A stretch of 64,000 nt of DNA from Aquipuribacter hungaricus (GTDB lineage: Bacteria > Actinomycetota > Actinomycetes > Actinomycetales > JBBAYJ01), in NCBI RefSeq assembly GCF_042663885.1, contig NZ_JBHSXV010000001.1; one strand, 5' to 3'. Of this stretch, positions 52,308-59,936 are shown piece after piece. Both the position numbers and the translations under genes were made by a program. The notes below the pieces were generated by a model, which was given only the letters and a program-made list of their open reading frames with translations, made no database searches and was not told the DNA's origin. Positions within the stretch are counted from its first letter, which is position 1; every line of letters begins with the position of its first letter.

Positions 52308-53618
52308 TCAGGCGCCGGCGTCGGACGGCGCCGTGGGCGGCTCGCCCGCGAGGCTGGTGACCACCTCGACGCCCGCCTCGAGGGTGCGGTGCACCGGGCA
52401 GCGGCCCGCGATGTCCAGCAGCTTCCCGCGCTGGACGTCGTCCAGGTCGCCGACCAGCTCGATCTCGCGGACGAGCTGGCGGACGCAGTCCTCGCCGCCG
52501 CCGACGCAGGCGCCCAGGTCGTCGGCGTGCACGTGGCGCTGGCTCAGCCTCACCCGGACCCGCTCCAGCGGCAGCCGCTTGCGGTCGGCGTACATCCGCA
52601 CGGTCATCGCCGTGCACGTGCCGAGGGCGGCCAGCAGCAGGTCGTAGGGGCCGGGGCCGGTGTCGGTCCCGCCCGGGACGCTCACCGGCTCGTCGGCGAC
52701 GAAGGTGTGCCGCCCCGCGCGGACGTGCTCGACGAACGGCCCGGCGCCGGTCTCGGTGACGACGACCGTGCCCTCGTCCGACGGTGTGCCGTCGTCGGTC
52801 CCGCCCGGCACAGCGGCGCTGTCCTGGACGGCCCCAGGCTCGTCGGCGGGGGCGCCGCCGTCGGGCAGGTAGCGCTCCGCCCACGACGACACCAGGTCCG
52901 CGACCCAGCGGGAGTCCGCGGGGCGGGTGAGCAGGTGGTCCGCACCGTCGAGCGCGACGAACGACTTGGGGTGGCGGGCGGCGTCGAAGACCCGGCGCGC
53001 GTTGTCGATGCCCACGGTCTGGTCGCCCGGCGCGTGCAGGACGAGCAGGGCGGCGTCCAGGGAGCGCAGCCGCTCGTCCTGCGCCTGCTCCCCCAGGTCG
53101 TCGAGCAGCGCCTGGGTGACGGTGAACTCCCGCCCGGCGATCGTCAGGCACGCCCGGCCCTGCTCCCGCAGCTCGTCGGTCACCGGGCCGAGCAGGTGGG
53201 CCAGGTGCGCCGGGTCGGCGGGCGCGCCGATCGTCACCACCGCGGTGACCTCGGCCAGGCGCCCGGCCGCCGCGACCACGGCGGCCCCGCCGAGGGAGTG
53301 CCCCACCAGCAGCGAGGGCGCCCGGCCCTGCTCCCGCAGGTGCGCCGCGGCCAGGACGAGGTCGTCGACGTCGGTGGTGAAGGTCGCCTCGGAGAACTCG
53401 CCGCCGGACTCCCCCAGCCCGGTGACGTCGTAGCGCAGCACGCCGATCCCGCGGGCGGCGAGCGCCCGGGACACCCGCGACGCGGCGAGGGAGTCCTTGC
53501 TGCACGTGAAGCAGTGGGCGAACACGGCCCAGCCCCGCGCGGGCCCGTCCGGCTCGTCGAGCAGGCCGACGAGCTCGGTGCCGGCGACCCCGGGGAACCG
53601 GACCCTGCGCGTGGGCAC
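52308..53618 (-). CDS. Alpha/beta hydrolase fused to an OsmC domain
   Basis: A 436-residue two-domain protein. Residues 1-255 form an alpha/beta hydrolase: nucleophile elbow LLVGHSLGGAAVVAA with the catalytic Ser, and the His in LDGADHLLTRP. Residues 285-425 form an OsmC/Ohr-like domain. It contains LLLAALGTCTAMTVRMYADRKRLPLERV and IAGRCPVHRTLEAGVEV, providing the two redox cysteines. OsmC proteins reduce organic hydroperoxides; the hydrolase may release fatty acyl or ester hydroperoxides for it. This fusion exists in other bacteria. The GTG at 53618 is five bases after the lgt stop, so it is probably in one transcript with lgt. The 90 bp after it contain short GGCGTCAGGCGCC direct repeats. 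Confidence 0.92.
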   Translation of the reverse strand: MPTRRVRFPGVAGTELVGLLDEPDGPARGWAVFAHCFTCSKDSLAASRVSRALAARGIGVLRYDVTGLGESGGEFSEATFTTDVDDLVLAAAHLREQGRAPSLLVGHSLGGAAVVAAAGRLAEVTAVVTIGAPADPAHLAHLLGPVTDELREQGRACLTIAGREFTVTQALLDDLGEQAQDERLRSLDAALLVLHAPGDQTVGIDNARRVFDAARHPKSFVALDGADHLLTRPADSRWVADLVSSWAERYLPDGGAPADEPGAVQDSAAVPGGTDDGTPSDEGTVVVTETGAGPFVEHVRAGRHTFVADEPVSVPGGTDTGPGPYDLLLAALGTCTAMTVRMYADRKRLPLERVRVRLSQRHVHADDLGACVGGGEDCVRQLVREIELVGDLDDVQRGKLLDIAGRCPVHRTLEAGVEVVTSLAGEPPTAPSDAGA

Positions 53619-53623
53619 CCGGC

Positions 53624-54640
53624 TCAGTCCTCGCGGGCCCGGTCGACCGGCGTGGCCGCCCGGACGTCGGCGGCGCGCCCGCGGTCCGACCCGTGGTCGG
53701 CGTCGGTGTCGTGGTCGGCGTCGGCGTCGCCCCCGCGGTCCGCGTCGTGCTCCGCGGCCGGGCCCGTACCGGCGTCGTCCGAGGCGTGCGCCGGGGCCTG
53801 GGCGGCGAGGCGCGCCCGGTAGGCGGCGGGGCTCTCGCGGCGCCGCGCGGACAGCAGGAAGAACAGCCCGACCGGCAGCAGCGCCATGGTCATGTACTGG
53901 GCGGCGGTGAAGCCGTAGGCGGTGGGGTCGTTGACCCGGAGGAAGTCCGAGGCGAAGCGGCACACGGCGTACCCGACGCAGAAGATGCCGGCGAGGGTCC
54001 CGGCGCCGCGGCGGCCGTGACGGTCCGCCAGGAGCATGAGCACGAGGACCACGCCGACGTAGAGGAACTCCAGCACGGGCATCGACCAGTACGTGGTGCC
54101 CACGACCAGCGGGCCGTCCGGCTGGGCCTCGACGGTCTGCCCGCCGAGGTAGGTGATGCCGAGCGGGAAGGACGTGGGTCCGCCCAGGTGCTCGCCGACG
54201 GCGTAGCAGCCGATCCGGCCGCCCATCATGCCGACGGCCAGGCCGATCGCGGCCCCGTCGATCATGTGCCACCGCTGCTCGCGGGACAGGTGCCGGACGA
54301 GCCAGGGCGCCAGGACGAGGGCGGTGACGAAGCCCCCGGAGAACTGCAGGCCGCCGTCCCACACGGCGACCACGTCCAGGGGCGAGCTGATCTGGTCGAG
54401 GTTGGTGAGCACCCACAGCACGCGGGAGCCGATGATGCCGCTGACCACGAGCCAGATGACGATGCGCTCGGTGTCCTCGGTGGCGATGCCGAGGGTCGCG
54501 TTGCGGCGGGCGGTGAGCCAGCCGCCCAGGAGCACGCCCGCGGCGACGCAGAGGCCGAACACCTGGACCGTCAGCGGCCCGACGTCGATGGTCGGGAACG
54601 GCACGTAGGGGATGCCGGCGGGGACGGCAGCGAGGCTCAC
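53624..54640 (-). CDS. lgt: Prolipoprotein diacylglyceryl transferase
   Basis: Lgt adds diacylglycerol to the lipobox cysteine of prolipoproteins in the membrane. The 338-residue protein has seven predicted helices. The family regions are VFGLCVAAGVLLGGWL, WDGGLQFSGGFVTALVLAPWL and the Lgt signature MGGRIGCYAVGEHLGGPT, which keeps the essential Gly-Arg but differs from the usual GRxGNFxNxE. Also present are YWSMPVLEFLYVGVVLVLM and VCRFASDFLRVND. The last 65 residues are an Asp/His/Ala-rich disordered tail. The GTG start overlaps the first PAP2 gene stop as GTGA. Window clients include the importer lipoprotein at 33403. Confidence 0.9.
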   Translation of the reverse strand: MSLAAVPAGIPYVPFPTIDVGPLTVQVFGLCVAAGVLLGGWLTARRNATLGIATEDTERIVIWLVVSGIIGSRVLWVLTNLDQISSPLDVVAVWDGGLQFSGGFVTALVLAPWLVRHLSREQRWHMIDGAAIGLAVGMMGGRIGCYAVGEHLGGPTSFPLGITYLGGQTVEAQPDGPLVVGTTYWSMPVLEFLYVGVVLVLMLLADRHGRRGAGTLAGIFCVGYAVCRFASDFLRVNDPTAYGFTAAQYMTMALLPVGLFFLLSARRRESPAAYRARLAAQAPAHASDDAGTGPAAEHDADRGGDADADHDTDADHGSDRGRAADVRAATPVDRARED

Positions 54641-55410
54641 GCCGTCACGGTAGCCGCCGCCCCGGGCCTGCCCCTGCGCCGCTCCCGCAGGTGCACCAGC
54701 ACCTGGTGCCCGGTGAGGACGAGGGCCAGCCAGGCGAAGGACATCGGCCAGGCCACGACCACGTCGGTGAGCCAGTGCGCCCCCAGGTACACCCGGGACA
54801 GCCCCATGAGCAGGGTGTGCGCCAGCGCGAGCGGGACCACGACCAGCGCCACACGCCCCGACCGCGTGCGGCTGACGAGCAGGTAGGCGAGGACCCCGGC
54901 GATGATCGTCGCGTTGAGAGCGTGGCCGCTGGGGAAGCTGAACGACGGCTCGACGGGGGTCACCGCGAACACCTGGTCGGGACGCTGCCGGCCGACGACC
55001 CCCTTGCTCGTCATCGACATGGCCAGCGAGCCGCTGCCGGCGAGCAGCATGAGCAGGAACGGCGTCCACGTCCGCCACAGCAGCGACAGGCCGACGACGG
55101 CGAGGAAGGTCGCGGCGATGGCGACGACCGGGCCGCCGAGCTCGCTGTAGACGGTGACCACGGAGTCCCAGAAGGGCGTCCGGGCCTCGATCGCGGCGTC
55201 CAGGACGGGCCGGTCCAGGTCCTCCAGGCCGTCCCGGTCCGACACGTCGTCGAACACGACGGCGGCCGCGGCGACGTTGAGGACCACGAACCCGGCCACG
55301 ACGGACAGCCACGCGGCCAGGGCCCCGCGGGCCCTCTGCTCGGCGGCGAGCCACACCCAGCCGGGGGCCGGGGGGCGGGGGGACGGCGCCTGGGGGGTCA
55401 CGCGCGCCAT
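54637..55410 (-). CDS. PAP2-family membrane phosphatase (copy 1)
   Basis: A 257-residue membrane phosphatase. The three PAP2 catalytic motifs are complete: KGVVGRQRP, FPSGHALNA and SRVYLGAHWLTDVVVAW. About six helices are predicted. Substrates of such proteins include phosphatidic acid, phosphatidylglycerol phosphate and undecaprenyl pyrophosphate. It is a clear paralogue of the gene immediately upstream (55459-56238), with shared blocks around all three motifs and around the N-terminal LDxPxLDAAxExRxPxxDxxVTVYxxLGG. Its stop overlaps the lgt start. ATG at 55410. Confidence 0.93.
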   Translation of the reverse strand: MARVTPQAPSPRPPAPGWVWLAAEQRARGALAAWLSVVAGFVVLNVAAAAVVFDDVSDRDGLEDLDRPVLDAAIEARTPFWDSVVTVYSELGGPVVAIAATFLAVVGLSLLWRTWTPFLLMLLAGSGSLAMSMTSKGVVGRQRPDQVFAVTPVEPSFSFPSGHALNATIIAGVLAYLLVSRTRSGRVALVVVPLALAHTLLMGLSRVYLGAHWLTDVVVAWPMSFAWLALVLTGHQVLVHLRERRRGRPGAAATVTA

Positions 55411-55458
55411 GGTGGACCGTCCGCCGGGGCCGCGCCTCCGGTTCGGCGCGGTATCCCC

Positions 55459-56238
55459 CTAGCGCGCGGCGGTGGCGTCGGCGCCGCGCCCGGCGTCGTC
55501 GTGGCCGACCCGCCGCAGCAGGAGCTGGTGGACCGTGACGACCACCACGAGCCAGCCGAGGCCGAGGCACCAGGCCACCATGACGTCGGTCAGCCAGTGG
55601 TGGCCGAGGAACACCCGCGACAGGCCCATGAGCACCGCGTGCGACAGCGCCATGAGGACCACCAGCGCCCGCAGCCACGGCGAGCGCACGCGCAGCCACA
55701 CCAGGTAGGCCAGGACGCCGGCGATGACGGTGGCGTTGAGGGCGTGCCCGCTGGGGAAGGCCGGGGAGGTCTCGAACGGCGGCACCGCGAGGTCGGTGGG
55801 AGGCCGCTCGCGGCCGACGACCACCTTGCCGACGGACGTCATGGCCAGCGAGCCGGCGGTCGCGGCGACCATGAGCACCACCGGCGTCCACGAGCGCCAC
55901 AGCAGGGCCAGCCCGACGACGAGCAGGGTCGTGAGGACCGGGGCCCACGTGGTGCCGCCCAGGTCGGTGTAGACGGTCACGGCGCGGTCGAGCCCGGGGC
56001 TGCGCTGCTCCAGCGCCGCGTCCAGGGCGGGCTGGTCGAGCGTGGCCAGGTCCTCGCGGTCCACGACCGACTCGTAGACCTCGTCCACCCCGGCGACAGA
56101 CAGGGACAGCACCGCCGCAGCGACGACGAGCAGGAGCACGAGCGACCAGTGCGTCCGCAGGACCGACCCCACCCGGGCCCAGCCGCGAGCGGTCTCCTGC
56201 GGGGTGGGGAGGCGGACCTGGTCGCTCACCGTGCCCAT
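55459..56238 (-). CDS. PAP2-family membrane phosphatase (copy 2)
   Basis: A 259-residue paralogue of the next gene downstream. Catalytic motifs are KVVVGRERP, FPSGHALNA and SRVFLGHHWLTDVMVAW. The N-terminal helix is WSLVLLLVVAAAVLSLSVAGV and the total is about six helices. The two PAP2 genes are separated by 48 bp and look like a tandem duplication that has since diverged. The ATG at 56238 is chosen; a GTG three codons downstream is possible. Function is likely a lipid or isoprenoid pyrophosphate phosphatase in the cytoplasmic membrane. Confidence 0.92.
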   Translation of the reverse strand: MGTVSDQVRLPTPQETARGWARVGSVLRTHWSLVLLLVVAAAVLSLSVAGVDEVYESVVDREDLATLDQPALDAALEQRSPGLDRAVTVYTDLGGTTWAPVLTTLLVVGLALLWRSWTPVVLMVAATAGSLAMTSVGKVVVGRERPPTDLAVPPFETSPAFPSGHALNATVIAGVLAYLVWLRVRSPWLRALVVLMALSHAVLMGLSRVFLGHHWLTDVMVAWCLGLGWLVVVVTVHQLLLRRVGHDDAGRGADATAAR

Positions 56239-56281
56239 GCTGGACCGCCCCCGTCCCTGCCGCAGGTCGGGCGGCGGAGAG

Positions 56282-56758
56282 TCAGCGCAGGCGGGTGCGC
56301 GCCTGCGCGGGCCGCCCGGGGCCGGTCCGGCGCACCTGCCCGCCGGCTGGGCGGAGGACCTGCGACGGGTGCTCGACGAGCACGAGGCCGGTGGCGAGCA
56401 GCGAGGCGGCCAGGGCGACGAACCCGCCCGGCCCGCGCTCCGCCAGGGCGGGGACCTCGCCGACGAGCACCGCGTAGCGCCCCTCGGACTGCGCGAGCAT
56501 CCAGCCGGCGAGCAGCGTGGCGGGGAGCGCGGCCACGAGCACCGCGCGGCGGCCGGCGGCGGTGTCGCGCCAGAGGAGGACGGCTCCACCCGCGGCGACC
56601 AGGAGGCCGAGCCCCGCGAGCAGCTGGCCGAAGCCGGAGTCGAGGGCGGCCGGACCGCGCAGCCCGGCGGCGGTGGTCAGCCAGGGCAGGCAGGCGCCGA
56701 GGACGACGAGCCCCCCGGACAGGACGACGAGGAGGGGGCGGGCGGGAGCGCGTCGCAC
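56282..56758 (-). CDS. Membrane protein, function unknown
   Basis: A 158-residue protein with four predicted helices: PLLVVLSGGLVVLGACLPWL, FGQLLAGLGLLVAAGGAVLL, VLVAALPATLLAGWMLAQ and GGFVALAASLLATGLVLVE, then a basic disordered tail. The LGACLPWLT segment after helix 1 recalls small actinobacterial membrane proteins with a conserved WLT/WxT loop. No function is known. The GTG at 56758 is preferred because GGAGG lies seven bases upstream; the frame is open to 56884 but that part is low-complexity. The 208 bp on its other side, up to the VTT gene, hold GC-rich hairpins and no supported gene. Confidence 0.7.
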   Translation of the reverse strand: MRRAPARPLLVVLSGGLVVLGACLPWLTTAAGLRGPAALDSGFGQLLAGLGLLVAAGGAVLLWRDTAAGRRAVLVAALPATLLAGWMLAQSEGRYAVLVGEVPALAERGPGGFVALAASLLATGLVLVEHPSQVLRPAGGQVRRTGPGRPAQARTRLR

Positions 56759-56966
56759 GTGAGGCCTCCGGTCGGTCGTCGTGGGCGGGGTCGGCAGGGG
56801 TCGGGGTCCGGCGGGGGCAGGCCCTGCTCCCGCCCCCGCCGGTGCCGACCTGCCGGGCGGGAGCTCCCGGTCACCCGGCCGCACCCGCCGACGAGGTCGG
56901 ACCGGAGGGGTACGGAGCGGGCGTACCGGACGGATTGCCCTCGCGGGGGTTTCGTCCTGAGGGCGC

Positions 56967-57590
56967 TCAGAAGGGCCAGGCGGCGAGCAGCGTCTCGCCG
57001 ACCAGGGCGAAGACGACGAAGCGGAGCAGCCGCCCGAGGAAGGCCGACACCAGGAAGAGCCGGTACGGCACCCGGGCCGCGCCGGCGACCAGGCCGGCCA
57101 CGTCGAAGACGGGGTTGGGCACGGCGCTGAACGCGACCAGCCCGAGGGCGGCCCGCCACCGGTGGGCGGCCAGGCGCTGCAGCCAGCGCACCGCCGCCCC
57201 GGCCCGACCCTCGTCCGGCAGCACGGCGCGGCCCTGCGAGCCGACCCACCAGCCGGTCGACTCCCCCAGCGCCGAGCCCGCCGCGGCGAGGAGCGCGACG
57301 AGCAGCGGGAGCTCGACGACCGTCATGAGCTGCAGGACGACCGGGTTGTAGGGCACCGGCACGGCGAGGGTGAGGTTGGTCAGCAGCGCGACGACGAAGG
57401 CGCCCGGGTAGGCGTACTGCTCGACCGCCGCGACCCACCGCTGCGCGGTGTCCGTGGCCAGGGCGGCGTACGTGCCGACGTTGAGGGCGACGACCGCCAG
57501 CAGCGCGAGCGCGCCCCTGACCTGCCGCTCGCGGCGCGACCGGGCGGGCGGGGCGGCGCTGGCTCCCCCGCGCGCACCCCCGTCGGCCAC
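56967..57590 (-). CDS. VTT-domain (DedA/SNARE-associated-like) membrane protein
   Basis: A 207-residue membrane protein. The central region YPGAFVVALLTNLTLAVPVPYNPVVLQLM...ALLAAAGSALGESTGWWVGSQGR resembles the re-entrant loop and G-x-x-x-G core of VTT/DedA proteins. FSAVPNPVFDVAGLVAGAARVPYRLFLVSAFLGRLLRF is the second conserved half. Relatives move lipids such as undecaprenyl phosphate or phosphatidylethanolamine across membranes. The conserved Arg/Pro pattern is partly altered (AVPNPVFD). A TAGTCT box lies six bases before the GTG, giving a likely leaderless mRNA. Confidence 0.85.
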   Translation of the reverse strand: MADGGARGGASAAPPARSRRERQVRGALALLAVVALNVGTYAALATDTAQRWVAAVEQYAYPGAFVVALLTNLTLAVPVPYNPVVLQLMTVVELPLLVALLAAAGSALGESTGWWVGSQGRAVLPDEGRAGAAVRWLQRLAAHRWRAALGLVAFSAVPNPVFDVAGLVAGAARVPYRLFLVSAFLGRLLRFVVFALVGETLLAAWPF

Positions 57591-57599
57591 CGCCCCAGA

Positions 57600-58592
<993 letters not shown>

Positions 58593-58778
58593 GTCGGCGA
58601 CGCTAGACCGGCGTGCCCGGGCGGGGCCTCCCGCTCCGGGCCAGCTGTGGACGGCCCCGCACAGGCCGCCACGGGCTGTGGACGGGCACGTCGGTCGGCG
58701 CGGCGGGGTGCCGGGCAGCCACGGCGGACGCGGTCGACGTGCAGGAGCACCTGTCCGGTGTCAGCGCGGGCCCGGGCC

Positions 58779-59549
58779 TCACCACAGCCGGCCCGCCTCG
58801 CGCAGGCCCGCCGTCAGCCCGTGCACGACGGCGACCAGGCCCACCCGGGCCTGCACGTGGTCGAGCAGGTGGTGGGGGTGCAGGCCGCAGCCGGGCAGCC
58901 AGCCGGAGTCCTCGGCGACCTGGAGCACCCGCTCGCCGTCGAGCAGGAGCGCGCGCCGGCGCGACAGCTCCCCCTCGTCCTCGCGGGACAGGTCGTCGCG
59001 CCCGTAGAGCAGGTCGGCGGCCGAGGCCTCCATGACGGCGCTGCCGACGTGCGCCGGTGCCGCCAGCGCGTCGCAGCGCAGGGCGTCGGCCAGGTCGGCG
59101 GCACCCTCGCGGCCGGCGACGTCCTCGGGAGCGATCTCGGCGTGCACGAGCCGCCCGGCCACGGTCACGGCGGCCTCGGGCGAGACGTGCCAGCCGGCGC
59201 CGACGCAGGTCTCGACGGCGTCCGCCAGCCGCGGCGGGTCGGGCCGCCAGTCCATGACGTCGGCGAGCCCCGCCCGCTGCGCGGTCACCGCCAGGGCGGC
59301 GTCGCTCACCAGGTCCTCGTGCGCCAGGGCCCGGCAGCAGGCGGGAGCGCCCCACCGGTGCAGCGCGACGACCGCGTCCAGCGCGGAGTCGCCCTGCCAC
59401 TCCAGCCGCTGGAAGGCCAGCCCGCGGGGGTCCAGGACCAGGGCGGCGTCGCGCTCGTCGACGTCCACGCCCAGCACCTCGGCGACCCGCGCACGGTCCG
59501 CGGCGTCGGCACCGCGGCGCAGCGGTCCGGTCCTGCTCCCGGGAGGCAT
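58779..59549 (-). CDS. Protein with two fused RNase III-like (RIBOc) domains
   Basis: A 256-residue protein. In the first half, LAFQRLEWQGDSALDAVVALHRW (E50, D54) corresponds to the RNase III signature, and RLADAVETCVGAGWHVSPEAAVTVAGRL (D110, E113) to its second catalytic motif. The second half repeats the fold pattern. VGSAVMEASAADLLYGRDD and EGELSRRRALLLDGERVLQVAEDSGW match the signature helix and following helices. HHLLDHVQARVGLVAVVHGLTAGLREAGRL matches the second motif, but with Glu replaced by Gln233. No dsRNA-binding domain is present. It would fold as an intramolecular pseudo-dimer with one near-complete active site. The ATG at 59549 follows GGGAGGC. It may be a true nuclease or only RNA-binding; the 186 bp beyond it hold no gene. 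Confidence 0.6.
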   Translation of the reverse strand: MPPGSRTGPLRRGADAADRARVAEVLGVDVDERDAALVLDPRGLAFQRLEWQGDSALDAVVALHRWGAPACCRALAHEDLVSDAALAVTAQRAGLADVMDWRPDPPRLADAVETCVGAGWHVSPEAAVTVAGRLVHAEIAPEDVAGREGAADLADALRCDALAAPAHVGSAVMEASAADLLYGRDDLSREDEGELSRRRALLLDGERVLQVAEDSGWLPGCGLHPHHLLDHVQARVGLVAVVHGLTAGLREAGRLW

Positions 59550-59602
59550 CCCCGCAGCCTGGCAGGTCGCGGGCGCCGGCACCGGCGCCCGCGCGACCGG
59601 CG

Positions 59603-59812
59603 TCAGCTCTTGTCGAGGGCGTCCCCCTTGTGGACGGCCTCCTTGCCGCTCTTGTCGGACTTCACGAGGTACTGCGGCTCGTCCTCGGACGCCTTGACCT
59701 TCCGGCCGGCCTCCTCGGTCTCGGAGGTGATCGTCTTCTCGACCTTCCCCTCCGTCGTCGTGCCGTGCGTCTTCCACTCGACGTGGTCGCCCTTGCTGAT
59801 GTCGTCTGCCAT
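59603..59812 (-). CDS. DUF2945 (HVA/Tudor-like) small protein
   Basis: A 69-residue charged protein, MADDISKGDHVEWKTHGTTTEGKVEKTI at its start in outline, then PQYLVKSDKSGKEAVHKGDAL. This is the DUF2945 'hypervirulence associated protein, TUDOR domain' pattern: a small SH3-like barrel with GDxVxWxxxG and a C-terminal KSxKTGKxAxHKxxAL. Function is unknown in bacteria. The ATG at 59812 is clear; the open frame continues upstream without coding character. It lies 53 bp upstream of the RNase III-like gene on the same strand, so the two may share a transcript. Confidence 0.88.
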   Translation of the reverse strand: MADDISKGDHVEWKTHGTTTEGKVEKTITSETEEAGRKVKASEDEPQYLVKSDKSGKEAVHKGDALDKS

Positions 59813-59936
59813 GCCCGTCCCGGTACCCCGCCCCCGTGCGCGGGAAACGGCCGGGCCGTCCGGGACGCCAGGGGGGCCTGTCCGCCAGGAGCGCACGGTG
59901 GTGGACGGCGGCGGCCCGCCCGTGTTGGCTGCGCCC

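Noticed and set aside
58644..58684. Two GCTGTGGACGG copies in the gap after the RNase III-like gene
   Set aside because: They loosely recall DnaA boxes, but two degenerate copies without an AT-rich region or origin genes do not support an origin.
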